Shown here one piece after another: positions 44,820-52,530 of a stretch of 64,000 nt of DNA. The translations under genes and the position numbers were made by a program. The first letter of the stretch is position 1; each line of letters opens with the position of its first letter. The notes below the pieces were generated by a model, which did no database searches, was not told where the DNA came from, and saw only the letters and a program-made list of their open reading frames with translations. The DNA is taken from the NCBI GenBank assembly GCA_023383015.1, contig JAHDXW010000006.1:62001-126000 (forward strand), in the 5' to 3' direction. This DNA is from Paracoccaceae bacterium. Lineage in GTDB: Bacteria > Pseudomonadota > Alphaproteobacteria > Rhodobacterales > Rhodobacteraceae.

Positions 44820-45626
44820 TCAGAAGTAGGGTTCCGGCTCGATCGGCACGAGCATCGGCGCGCCGTAGTGCGCCTCCCAGGAGGTGTTGACGAAGCCCGA
44901 GCTGTGCATCGCGAACAGGATGATGTTCAGCACCTCGACGAGGTTCGCCTGGCCCTGGCCGACGCCGATGGCACAGTAGGCCACGTCGATGGCGTCGGGC
45001 AGCACCCGCCACTTCACATCCGGGTACTGCTTGGTGAAGGCCATGAAGAAGTCGATGTTCTCGATGATCGCGTCGGCCCGTCCCTGCGCCACCAGCCGCA
45101 CCGTGTCAGCCATGGTGTCGACGAGCTCGAGCTTGGCGTTCGGCAGGTTCTGCTGCGTCCACTCCACCGTCCAGTTGCCGCGCATGTTGGCGAGCGTGAT
45201 GTCGGCGCGGTCGAAGTCGCGCCAGCTGTCGCCGGCCACTTCCTCGGTGGTCAGCACCGCCAGTACCTCGGTGTGCAGCGGCACCGTGTAGTCGATCAGC
45301 TTGGCACGCTCGGAGTTGCGCGTGAGCGCGCCGAGCGAGATGTCGATGCGGTCGGCGGTCAGGAAGGGCACGCGCTGCGGCGTCTCGGTCGGCACCCACT
45401 CGACCGCGACGCCAAGGCGGCGGGCGATCTCGTTGCCCACGTCGATGTCGAAACCGACCCACTCGCCGGCGTCGTTGCGCACCGACATGTTGGGGAAGTT
45501 CGGGTTGATCCCGATCCGGATCGTTCCCGACGACAGGATGTCGTCGAGCGATCTCGCCTCGACCGCGCCGGCGGACAGCCCCGCCGCGGCGAGGGCGGCC
45601 AGGGCCAGGTTTCGCAGTGTGGACAT
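44820..45626 (-). CDS. Amino acid ABC transporter substrate-binding protein, family 3
   Basis: A 268-residue periplasmic binding protein with start at 45626 after AAGGAGGA. Signal peptide to about residue 24 (A-L-A-A-A-G-L-S-A-G-A-V-E-A). Family 3 motifs: I-R-I-G-I-N-P-N-F-P near 37, G-F-D-I-D-V-G-N-E-I-A near 58 and V-P-F-L-T-A-D-R-I-D near 86, where the ligand carboxylate-binding residues lie. First gene of a six-gene operon ending in the hydroxyproline-dehydratase-like gene; a proline derivative is a plausible ligand. Confidence 0.92.
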   Translation of the reverse strand: MSTLRNLALAALAAAGLSAGAVEARSLDDILSSGTIRIGINPNFPNMSVRNDAGEWVGFDIDVGNEIARRLGVAVEWVPTETPQRVPFLTADRIDISLGALTRNSERAKLIDYTVPLHTEVLAVLTTEEVAGDSWRDFDRADITLANMRGNWTVEWTQQNLPNAKLELVDTMADTVRLVAQGRADAIIENIDFFMAFTKQYPDVKWRVLPDAIDVAYCAIGVGQGQANLVEVLNIILFAMHSSGFVNTSWEAHYGAPMLVPIEPEPYF

Positions 45627-45784
45627 CGATGGTCCTCCTTGGTGTCGTGTCGCTGTGGCGGGCGTTCCGCCTCTTCCATCGGGTGCGGCGCCCGGGCGGT
45701 GGTGCCGGGGCCGGGACGTCGGGGGCCGCCGCGGCATCGGCCCGCGCCGGGCTCCCTCCGGCGAGGTATCGCGGCCCCGAAAGG

Positions 45785-45802
45785 GTATACTCCATGTCGA
45801 CA
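45785..45802. promoter_or_regulatory. GTATAC and TGTCGACA palindromes upstream of the importer operon
   Basis: GTATAC (45785-45790) and TGTCGACA (45795-45802) are adjacent perfect palindromes about 160-175 bases upstream of the binding-protein start. GntR/FCD regulators bind short palindromes of this kind, and a GntR/FCD gene ends 65 bases away. On the minus strand TATACC could also be a -10 element. Confidence 0.4.
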
Positions 45803-45866
45803 CGCGAAGGCTAGCAGAGCCCGCAGGGGTCGTCATGGGGAAAATCGCGCCCGGCCTCCCGCGCCT

Positions 45867-46622
45867 TCAGAGCAGCAGGTCGCGCGAGGGCGGGTCGGCA
45901 AGCAGCGCGGCAAGCGTGCCGGCAAGCACATCGGCGTCGGCGGCGGCGGCGGCATCGGCGGCGGCGGCATCGCCGGCGGCGATGGCGGCAATCAGGGCAT
46001 GATGGGTGCCCTCCATCGGCGCCGGCCCGCCGATCCGGCGCAGGCAGAGCCTCAGCAGCCGCTGGCCGTTCTCCAGGAGCCCCGCCTGCCAGGCGGCGAA
46101 ATGGGGGTTGCCGCCGATCGCGGCGATGGCTGCGTGGAAGGCCGCATTGGCGCGCGCGATCCCGTCCAGCGCCCCCTCGGCGGCGGCGCGGTCATGGGCG
46201 GCCTGAAGCACCGCCAACCGTTCGGCATCGCCGGGGCCCCTGCGCAGCGCCGCCAGCCGCGCCGTGGCGCGGTAGACCAGGCGCGTGGCGTCGAGGAATG
46301 CGCCGATCTCGGCCAGGTCGAGCGGCGCCACCATCGCCGCGCGGTTGCGCAGCGACAGCACCAGCCGCTCGGAGCTGAGCCGGATCAGCGCCTCGCGCAC
46401 CGGCGAGCGCGAGACGCCGAAGCGCGCGGCGACCTCGCTCTCGTCAAGCGGCGACCCCGGCGCCAGGACGAGTTCGAGGATGTCGCGCTTGAGGGCGTCG
46501 TAGACCGTGGCGGCGCCGGCGCCGCGCGGCCGCGCCGGCCGGGCACGGCCGGCGGCGACCGTCTCCGGGGCAGGCGGGGCAGGAGCGGCGGCGGAACCGC
46601 GGGGGCGGAGGGCGGAGGGCAT
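45867..46622 (-). CDS. GntR family transcriptional regulator with FCD domain
   Basis: A 251-residue regulator. After an Ala/Pro/Arg-rich stretch of uncertain reality, the winged helix runs from about 38 (V-Y-D-A-L-K-R-D-I-L) with recognition helix S-R-S-P-V-R-E-A-L-I-R-L near 72. The FCD domain from about 105 has metal-binding positions: Asp in L-D-A-T-R-L near 109, His in N-A-A-F-H near 163 and T-H-H-A near 210. The start at 46622 is uncertain; up to ~30 N-terminal residues may not be real. Upstream of, and co-oriented with, the amino acid importer operon, so likely its regulator, and divergent from pxpBC. Confidence 0.87.
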   Translation of the reverse strand: MPSALRPRGSAAAPAPPAPETVAAGRARPARPRGAGAATVYDALKRDILELVLAPGSPLDESEVAARFGVSRSPVREALIRLSSERLVLSLRNRAAMVAPLDLAEIGAFLDATRLVYRATARLAALRRGPGDAERLAVLQAAHDRAAAEGALDGIARANAAFHAAIAAIGGNPHFAAWQAGLLENGQRLLRLCLRRIGGPAPMEGTHHALIAAIAAGDAAAADAAAAADADVLAGTLAALLADPPSRDLLL

Positions 46623-46816
46623 GGCAACCGTTCGACCGGCATGGCGGCGGGACGCCCATTCCTTGCACGCCGCCGCGGGACGATCAACGCCGCCCGCCGC
46701 TGCCGCCGCCCTTGCCGCCGAGGCCGCCGGGTCCGCGCCGGCAGGGGCCTTGCCTCCGCCGGGCCGCTCGGCCACGCTGGCGCCGCGGCGGAGGGCGCCG
46801 CCCCGCGTTCCGAGCC

Positions 46817-47587
46817 ATGGCCGACGATCCCACCATCCCCGGCGCGCCGCGCCTCCTGCCGCTAGGTGACGCCGGGCTCAGCGTCGAGTTCGGCGACGAC
46901 CTCGATCCGGCGCTGACGGCACGGGTGCTGGCGCTGGATGCCGCCCTTGCGGCCGATCCCCTGCCCGGCGTCGTCGAGACGGTGCCGACCTACCGGGCGC
47001 TGATGCTGCACCTCGATCCGCTGGCCGCCGACCTTGACGTGATCGCCCGCCGGGTGGCGGCACTGGCGGGCCGGCCGCCGCCAGCCGTTCCCTCGGGTCG
47101 GCTGTGGCGGGTGCCGGTGGTTTATGGTGGCGAGTTCGGGGCCGACCTCGCCGGGCTCGCCGCCGCCCGCGGCCTGACCGAGGCCGCGGCGGTGGCGCTG
47201 CATGCCGCGCCCGTCTACACGGTGGCGATGATCGGGTTCGTGCCGGGGTTCAGCTATCTCGCGGGCCTCGATCCGCGGCTGGCGACGCCGCGCCGGCCGG
47301 TGCCAAGGCCGGTGGTGCCGGCCTCGTCGGTGGCGATCGGCGGCGGCCAGACGTCGATCGGCAGCATACCCGCGCCCTCGGGCTGGCACCTGATCGGCCG
47401 CACCCCGGTGCGCCCCTTCCTGGCCGGCAGGAACCCGCCGTTCCTGTTCGCGCCCGGCGACCGGATCCGGCTGGTGCCGCTGCCGGCGGCGGCCTGGGAG
47501 GCGCTGGACGCCCGCGCCGCTGCCGGCGACCCGGTCGCCGGGACGGAGACGGCGGCCGTGGCCGGGCCCTCAGGGGGGGCGGCGTGA
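46817..47587 (+). CDS. pxpB: 5-oxoprolinase subunit B (PxpB/KipI family)
   Basis: A 256-residue protein of the PxpB family, one of three subunits that open 5-oxo-L-proline to L-glutamate with ATP. Motifs: L-G-D-A-G-L-S-V-E-F near residue 15, P-T-Y-R-A-L near 58, V-P-V-V-Y-G-G near 100, and F-x-P-G-F-x-Y-L-A-G-L near 142, then P-A-S-S-V-A-I-G-G-Q-T near 169. No clear ribosome site precedes 46817. Followed directly by pxpC; the third subunit gene pxpA is not in the window. Confidence 0.88.
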   Translation: MADDPTIPGAPRLLPLGDAGLSVEFGDDLDPALTARVLALDAALAADPLPGVVETVPTYRALMLHLDPLAADLDVIARRVAALAGRPPPAVPSGRLWRVPVVYGGEFGADLAGLAAARGLTEAAAVALHAAPVYTVAMIGFVPGFSYLAGLDPRLATPRRPVPRPVVPASSVAIGGGQTSIGSIPAPSGWHLIGRTPVRPFLAGRNPPFLFAPGDRIRLVPLPAAAWEALDARAAAGDPVAGTETAAVAGPSGGAA

Positions 47588-48594
47588 TCCGCCTCGTGGT
47601 CGAGGCGGCAGCGCCCGCGACCAGCGTCCAGGACGCTGGCCGGACGGGCTACCGCCGCTTCGGCGTGCCGGTGTCGGGGGTGGCCGACCGGCTGATGGCG
47701 GCGGCCGCCAATGCGCTGGTGGGCAACCGCCCGGGCGCGGCGGTTGTCGAGATGGCGCTGGCCGGGGCCCGCTTCCGGCTCGAGGGCGGTCCGGCGGTGG
47801 TGGCGCTGGCCGGGCCCGGGGCGGTCCTTCGCGTCAACGGGCAGGCGGTGCCACCGGCGACCGGGGTGGCGCTGGACCCCGGCGCGGTGGTCGAGGCCGG
47901 GCCGGCGCGGGGGGGTGTCTACGCCTTCCTCGCGGTCGGCGGCGGCGTCGCCCTGCGCCCCGAGATGGGCAGCCGCGCGCAGCACCGCCGCTCGGGCATC
48001 GGCGGGCCGCTGCCCGCCCCGGGACTGGCCCTGCCGGTGGGCGGGGGCGGCGCCCCGCATGTCCTGGGCGCGCTGCCCGAGCACGAATCCGGGCCGGTCC
48101 GCGTCATGCCCGGCCCCCAGGCGGACGAGTTCGCCGCCGATGCGCTCGCCACACTTCTCGCCGCCGGCTGGCGCGTCGGGGCACGGTCCGATCGCATGGC
48201 GGTGGCGCTGGAGGGGCCGGCACTGGTCCACCCGGGTGGCCACAACATCGTTTCCGACGGCGTCCTGCCCGGGGCGGTGCAGGTGCCCGGCGAGGGCCGT
48301 CCGATCGTGCTGATGCGCGACTGCCAGACCACCGGCGGCTATCCCAAGCTCGCCACAGTGATCTCGGCCGACCTCGACCGTCTGGCGCAGGTGCCCCCCG
48401 GCGGCACGGTGCGGTTGGCGCTGGTGGGGCAGGTGGCGGCGGTGGCGGCGGCGCGCCGGATGGCGGCGGCGCTGGCGGGAGTGGCGGCGGCGGCGCGGCC
48501 GGCGGGCGGCCCGGCGCTGGCCGCGCGCCTGCTTGGCGTCAACCTCGTCGGCGGCGTCGTCGACGCGCTGGCGCCCGAGCCGCCCGAGGGCTGA
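47584..48594 (+). CDS. pxpC: 5-oxoprolinase subunit C (PxpC/KipA family)
   Basis: A 336-residue protein of the biotin-dependent carboxyltransferase-like family that includes PxpC. GTG start at 47584 overlaps the pxpB stop (GTGA). Motifs: S-V-Q-D-A-G-R-T-G-Y near residue 14, G-V-P-x-S-G near 27, N-R-P-G-A-A-V-V-E near 50, A-V-G-G-G near 118 and D-G-V-L-P-G-A-V-Q-V-P near 222, then Q-T-T-G-G-Y near 246. Works with PxpB in 5-oxoproline, urea-derivative or pyroglutamate-like ring opening. Pairing with a hydroxyproline-type operon suggests cyclic amino acid catabolism. Confidence 0.88.
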   Translation: MIRLVVEAAAPATSVQDAGRTGYRRFGVPVSGVADRLMAAAANALVGNRPGAAVVEMALAGARFRLEGGPAVVALAGPGAVLRVNGQAVPPATGVALDPGAVVEAGPARGGVYAFLAVGGGVALRPEMGSRAQHRRSGIGGPLPAPGLALPVGGGGAPHVLGALPEHESGPVRVMPGPQADEFAADALATLLAAGWRVGARSDRMAVALEGPALVHPGGHNIVSDGVLPGAVQVPGEGRPIVLMRDCQTTGGYPKLATVISADLDRLAQVPPGGTVRLALVGQVAAVAAARRMAAALAGVAAAARPAGGPALAARLLGVNLVGGVVDALAPEPPEG

Positions 48595-48672
48595 GGCGCG
48601 CCCGGGCGCTGGAACGGCGGGCGGAAAGCTGCTAGCCCCGGGCGCCGGACGCCGGAGCCGCAGGGAGGGCGC

Positions 48673-49560
48673 ATGGCCGAGACCACCGAACCCATGGCGG
48701 GGCAGAAGGCGCGCGCCGCCGCGTGGTTCCGCGCCCTGCGCGACACGATCTGCACCGCCTTCGAGGCGCTGGAGGAGCGCGGTCCCGGCGACGCCCGGCC
48801 CGGGCGCTTCACCCTGCGCGAGACCCGCCGGCAGTCCGGCGAGGGGGCCGACGCCGGCGGCGGGCTGATGAGCGTGATGCGCGGCGGCCGGGTGTTCGAG
48901 AAGGTCGGGGTCAACGTCTCGACCGTGCACGGCACGCTGGGCGAGCGGGCGCAGAAGGCGATGGCCGCCCGCGGCGTTCCCGGCATGGAAGGGGACCCCC
49001 GCTTCTGGGCCTCGGGCATCAGTCTTGTCGCCCACATGCAGAACCCGCACGCGCCGGCGGTGCACATGAACACGCGGATGTTCTGGACCCCTGGCGCCTG
49101 GTGGTTCGGCGGCGGCTCCGACCTCAACCCCTGCATCGAATACCCCGCAGACACCGCGGCCTTCCACGCCGTTCTGAAGGCTGCCTGCGACGCCCACGAC
49201 CCCGGCTACTATCCCCGCTTCAGGGCCTGGGCCGACGAGTACTTCTTCGTTCCCCACCGGGGCCGGGCGCGGGGCGTCGGCGGCATCTTCTACGACGACC
49301 TCAACACCGGCGACTGGGAGGCCGACTTCGCCTTCACCCATTCGGTGGGCCGCGCATTCCTGCCCGCCTTCCTGCCGCTGGCCGAGGCGCGGATGCACCT
49401 GCCCTGGGGGCCGGCCGAGAGGGACGCCCAGCTCGTCCACCGCGGGCTCTATGCCGAGTACAACCTCGTCTACGACCGCGGCACCAGGTTCGGGCTCGAG
49501 ACCGGGCACGACCCCGAGGCGGTGCTGATGAGCCTGCCGCCGCTGGCGAAGTGGGTGTGA
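48673..49560 (+). CDS. hemF: Oxygen-dependent coproporphyrinogen III oxidase
   Basis: A 295-residue HemF that oxidatively decarboxylates coproporphyrinogen III to protoporphyrinogen IX in heme and bacteriochlorophyll synthesis. Diagnostic segments: R-G-G-R-V-F-E-K-V-G-V-N near residue 74, the H-M-N-T-R-M-F-W-T block near 134 and W-W-F-G-G-G-S-D-L-N-P near 146, then Y-Y-P-R-F near 178 and the R-G-V-G-G-I-F-Y-D-D near 200. Normal family length. Begins 78 bases after pxpC, probably with its own promoter, and converges with the NYN gene. Confidence 0.96.
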   Translation: MAETTEPMAGQKARAAAWFRALRDTICTAFEALEERGPGDARPGRFTLRETRRQSGEGADAGGGLMSVMRGGRVFEKVGVNVSTVHGTLGERAQKAMAARGVPGMEGDPRFWASGISLVAHMQNPHAPAVHMNTRMFWTPGAWWFGGGSDLNPCIEYPADTAAFHAVLKAACDAHDPGYYPRFRAWADEYFFVPHRGRARGVGGIFYDDLNTGDWEADFAFTHSVGRAFLPAFLPLAEARMHLPWGPAERDAQLVHRGLYAEYNLVYDRGTRFGLETGHDPEAVLMSLPPLAKWV

Positions 49561-49575
49561 GACGGGCCCGCCCCG

Positions 49576-50151
49576 TCAGTCGAGTTCGAGGCGCAGGTCG
49601 CCCGAGCGATAGCCCCCGCCGATCAGGCGGCCGGGCTCGTGCACCTCGGGATGGGCTTCTGCCCAGTCGCGGTAGCGGTCGTTGGTGACGATGCGCGCCC
49701 CGACGCTGCGGGCCGCGTGAAGGATCACAGGGTCGGCCGGCATCCCCTTCGGAACCACCATCACCCGCTCGGTCGGAAGGCCGAGCCGCCGGCCGAACTC
49801 GCGGTCGTGCAGGTAGCGGCCGGCGAGCAGGTGGCCGGCGTTGGCGTCGAACACCACGCCGGGTGCGTAGCCGAGGGCGGAAAGCCGGTCGACGACCGCC
49901 TTCACGCTGTCCAGCCGGGGGGTGTTGTCGCGCCAGTACATCACGTTCGAGCCGTCCACGACGATCGGCCTGCGGGCCGCGGCGGACCTGCCGGGCCGGA
50001 CGGCCCGGCGCCAGGCGGCGCGCAGCACGAGGAGCAGCGCTGCCGCGGCGGCCGACAGCGCCGGAAGGGCGAGGCCGGCCCAGCTTGGCAGGACAAGGGC
50101 GAGTGCGGCCGCGGCCAGCGCGGCAAGGAGGAGGAGGATCGGGACGGTCAT
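49576..50151 (-). CDS. Membrane-anchored NYN/PIN-like (Zc3h12a-type) nuclease domain protein
   Basis: A 191-residue protein with two N-terminal hydrophobic segments (about 3-20 and 24-46), an R-rich linker and a C-terminal domain from ~63 resembling the NYN RNase fold: P-I-V-V-D-G-S-N-V-M near residue 62 with the first acidic metal ligand, G-V-V-F-D-A-N near 97, and V-T-N-D-R-Y-R-D near 155, which has the late Asp pair. It may cleave RNA at the membrane surface. No signal peptide cleavage site. Convergent with hemF and unrelated to heme. Family call is moderately sure. Confidence 0.65.
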   Translation of the reverse strand: MTVPILLLLAALAAAALALVLPSWAGLALPALSAAAAALLLVLRAAWRRAVRPGRSAAARRPIVVDGSNVMYWRDNTPRLDSVKAVVDRLSALGYAPGVVFDANAGHLLAGRYLHDREFGRRLGLPTERVMVVPKGMPADPVILHAARSVGARIVTNDRYRDWAEAHPEVHEPGRLIGGGYRSGDLRLELD

Positions 50152-50230
50152 GCGCCCGATTCTGGGCCGCGACGGTGGCGGCAGATGGCCCGTGCCGTGA
50201 CGGCATCAGGGCATCGCGCGCGGCCGGCCG

Positions 50231-51262
50231 TCAGCCCCGCACCGCCCGCAGCAGCACCTCCACGTTCGCCGGATCCGCATCCGGGGCGATGCCGTGGCCG
50301 AGGTTGAAGATGTGCGGGCCCTTGGCGAAGGCGCGCACGATCGCCCGCGCCGCTTCGGCCAGCGCCTCGCCCCCGGTGACCATCAGCCGCGGGTCGAGGT
50401 TGCCCTGCACGCAGCCGTGCCGCTGGACGTGCTCCGCCGCCCAGCCGGCCGACACCGAGGTGTCCAGCGCCACGCAGTCGGCCCCCGTGGCGGCGTGGAA
50501 GCCGACGTATCCCTGCCCTGCCTCGCGCGGGAAGGCGATCACCGGCAGGCCGGGGTGGCGGGCCTTCAGTTCCGCGATGATGGCGCGGGTAGGCGCGACC
50601 GCGTAGCGGGAGAAGGCCTCGCCCTTCAGCGAGCCGGCCCAGCTGTCGAAAAGCTTGACCACCTCGGCCCCGGCCTGCACCTGCATCGAGAGATACTCGA
50701 CCGTCGCCTCGGTCAGCCGCGCCATGAGCGCGTCGAAGAGCGCCGGGTCGGCCCGCATCAGCGCATGCGCGGGCCCCTGGTCCTTCGTGCCGCGGCCCGC
50801 GATCATGTAGGTGGCCACCGTCCAGGGCGCGCCGGCAAAGCCGATCAGCGTGGTCTCGCGCGGCAGGGCACGGGCGAGGATGCGCACCGTCTCGTAGACC
50901 GGGGCGAGGGTGGCGTGGATGTCGTCCTTGCCCTTCAGCCGGGCGAGATCCCGCGCCGTGGTCAGGGTCGACAGCCGCGGTCCCTCGCCGGTCTCGAACC
51001 AGAGCTCCGCCCCCAGCGCCTGCGGCAGGAGCAGGATGTCGGCGAACAGGATCGCGGCGTCGAAGCCGAAGCGGCGGATCGGCTGGAGCGTGACCTCCGC
51101 GGCCAGTTCGGGCGTGTAGCAGAGCTTCAGGAAGTCGCCCGCCTGCGCCCGGGTCGCGCGGTATTCGGGCAGGTAGCGCCCGGCCTGACGCATCAGCCAG
51201 ACCGGTGGCACCGCCTGCCGCTCGCCGGCCAGCGCCCGCAGGATCGTCTTGCCCCCGTCCAT
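50231..51262 (-). CDS. hemE: Uroporphyrinogen decarboxylase
   Basis: A 343-residue HemE converting uroporphyrinogen III to coproporphyrinogen [17 protein letters not shown] near residue 21 is the family signature with the substrate-binding Arg residues; A-I-L-F-A-D-I-L near 68 supplies the catalytic Asp, and G-F-A-G-A-P-W-T near 139, F-D-S-W-A-G near 205 and N-L-G-H-G-I near 325 are typical. Start at 51262 (M-D-G-G-K-T). Divergent from hemC with a PpsR-like site between. Confidence 0.96.
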   Translation of the reverse strand: MDGGKTILRALAGERQAVPPVWLMRQAGRYLPEYRATRAQAGDFLKLCYTPELAAEVTLQPIRRFGFDAAILFADILLLPQALGAELWFETGEGPRLSTLTTARDLARLKGKDDIHATLAPVYETVRILARALPRETTLIGFAGAPWTVATYMIAGRGTKDQGPAHALMRADPALFDALMARLTEATVEYLSMQVQAGAEVVKLFDSWAGSLKGEAFSRYAVAPTRAIIAELKARHPGLPVIAFPREAGQGYVGFHAATGADCVALDTSVSAGWAAEHVQRHGCVQGNLDPRLMVTGGEALAEAARAIVRAFAKGPHIFNLGHGIAPDADPANVEVLLRAVRG

Positions 51263-51313
51263 CCTGGCCCTCCCCGCCGCAGCCGCAGCCTTGCTTGCCG
51301 TCGCCCCCGGCGA

Positions 51314-51331
51314 TGTCAAGCCGGCGCGACA
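51314..51331. promoter_or_regulatory. PpsR/CrtJ-like site TGT-N12-ACA between hemE and hemC
   Basis: TGT (51314-51316), 12 bases, ACA (51329-51331); extended arms TGTCA and CGACA. TGT-N12-ACA is the binding pattern of the photosynthesis gene repressor PpsR/CrtJ, and hemC and hemE are reported members of the PpsR regulon in Rhodobacter sphaeroides. The site lies 46 bases before hemC and 52 before hemE. The short pattern will also occur by chance. Confidence 0.5.
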
Positions 51332-51376
51332 GCGAGGGCGTTGCGCCTGTCAGGGCCGGGCGCTAAGCCTGCCCCC

Positions 51377-52324
51377 ATGACGCTCGCCCTGCCCACACCC
51401 TCGGCCCCCCTTCGGATCGGCACCCGCGGCTCGCCGCTTGCGCTTGCCCAGGCGCGGGAGACGCGGGCGCGGCTGATGGCGGCCTTCGCGCTGCGCGAGG
51501 ACGCCTTCGAGATCGTCGCCATCCGCACCACCGGTGACCGGGTCCAGGACCGGCCGCTGAAGGAGATCGGCGGCAAGGGGCTGTTCACCCGCGAGATCGA
51601 GGAGGCGCTGGCGGCCGGGGCGATCGACATCGCCGTGCATTCGATGAAGGACATGCCCACCCACCAGCCGGCGGGGCTCGTGATCGACTGCCTGCTGCCA
51701 CGGGAGGACGTGCGCGACGGCTTCGTCGCGCCGCGGGCGGCGGCGCTGGGCGATCTCGAGCCGGGCAGCATCGTCGGCACCTCGAGCCTGCGGCGGCGGG
51801 CGCAGCTTCTCTACCGCCACCCGCTGCTGAAGGTCGTGGAGTTCCGCGGCAACGTCCAGACCCGGCTGCGCAAGCTGGAGGAGGGGGTGGCGCACTGCAC
51901 GTTCCTGGCGATGGCGGGGCTGAACCGGCTTGGAATGACCCAACTGGCACGGAGCGCGCTCGACCCCGGGGAGATGCTGCCCGCGGTCGCCCAGGGGGCG
52001 ATCGGGATCGAGCGGCGGACGGACGACTGCCGCGCGGCAGGGCTGCTGGCGGCGATCCACGACCGTGACACCGGCATCCGGCTGACGGCCGAGCGGGCGA
52101 TGCTGGCGGGGCTGGACGGGTCGTGCCAGACCCCGATCGCGGGGCTGGCGGTGCTCGAGGACGGCGACGTGTGGCTGCGCGGCGAGGTGCTGCGGCCCGA
52201 CGGGTCGGAGGCGGTGGCCGACGAGGGCCGCGCGCCGCCGGCCGACGCGGCCGCGCTGGGTGCCGAGCTGGCGCGGCGGCTGCTGGCGCGAGTGCCCGAG
52301 GGGTTCTTCGCGGTTCCTGCCTGA
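51377..52324 (+). CDS. hemC: Hydroxymethylbilane synthase (porphobilinogen deaminase)
   Basis: A 315-residue HemC that polymerises four porphobilinogens. R-I-G-T-R-G-S-P-L-A near residue 13, the E-I-G-G-K-G-L-F-T region near 63, A-V-H-S-M-K-D-M-P near 87 and G-T-S-S-L-R-R near 134 are all present, and L-D-G-S-C-Q-T-P-I-A near 248 holds the Cys that carries the dipyrromethane cofactor. Start 51377. Divergent from hemE, an arrangement seen in Rhodobacter relatives. Confidence 0.96.
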   Translation: MTLALPTPSAPLRIGTRGSPLALAQARETRARLMAAFALREDAFEIVAIRTTGDRVQDRPLKEIGGKGLFTREIEEALAAGAIDIAVHSMKDMPTHQPAGLVIDCLLPREDVRDGFVAPRAAALGDLEPGSIVGTSSLRRRAQLLYRHPLLKVVEFRGNVQTRLRKLEEGVAHCTFLAMAGLNRLGMTQLARSALDPGEMLPAVAQGAIGIERRTDDCRAAGLLAAIHDRDTGIRLTAERAMLAGLDGSCQTPIAGLAVLEDGDVWLRGEVLRPDGSEAVADEGRAPPADAAALGAELARRLLARVPEGFFAVPA

Positions 52325-52336
52325 GGCTGCGCCGCG

Positions 52337-52365
52337 CCCGCGGGCCCGGGCCGGAAGCCCGCGGG
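52337..52365 (+). terminator. Hairpin after hemC
   Basis: CCCGCGGGC (52337-52345) and GCCCGCGGG (52357-52365), perfect 9-base arms with an 11-base loop, 12 bases after the hemC stop. A second stem GTCCCA-TGCG-TGGGAC follows at 52374-52389. Likely transcription end or mRNA stabiliser; no T-run. Confidence 0.5.
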
Positions 52366-52402
52366 ACGAGCCCGTCCCATGCGTGGGACAGGCCGCAAGG
52401 CA

Positions 52403-52408
52403 TTGACA
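52403..52408 (+). promoter_or_regulatory. Isolated TTGACA in the hemC-OCD gap
   Basis: A perfect -35 hexamer TTGACA followed by no good -10 at 16-18 bases (best is CGCGAT). The 206-base convergent gap (52325-52530) is otherwise non-coding and includes stems and a run of GGCA repeats. A small RNA is conceivable but unsupported. Confidence 0.2.
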
Positions 52409-52530
52409 GTGCTTGGCAGGACCGCCGCGATTCAGGCTTTCTCAACGTCTGTCCCGGCCCGCCCCGGGGGCCTGCGGAGAGGTCGGGCGGGGTTGCGGGC
52501 GGGCAGGCAGGCAGGCGGGCCGCCGCGGCG

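Noticed and set aside
52495-52520. GGCAGGCAGGCAGG run
   Set aside because: A short tetranucleotide slip repeat next to a gene end; too small to call a functional repeat.
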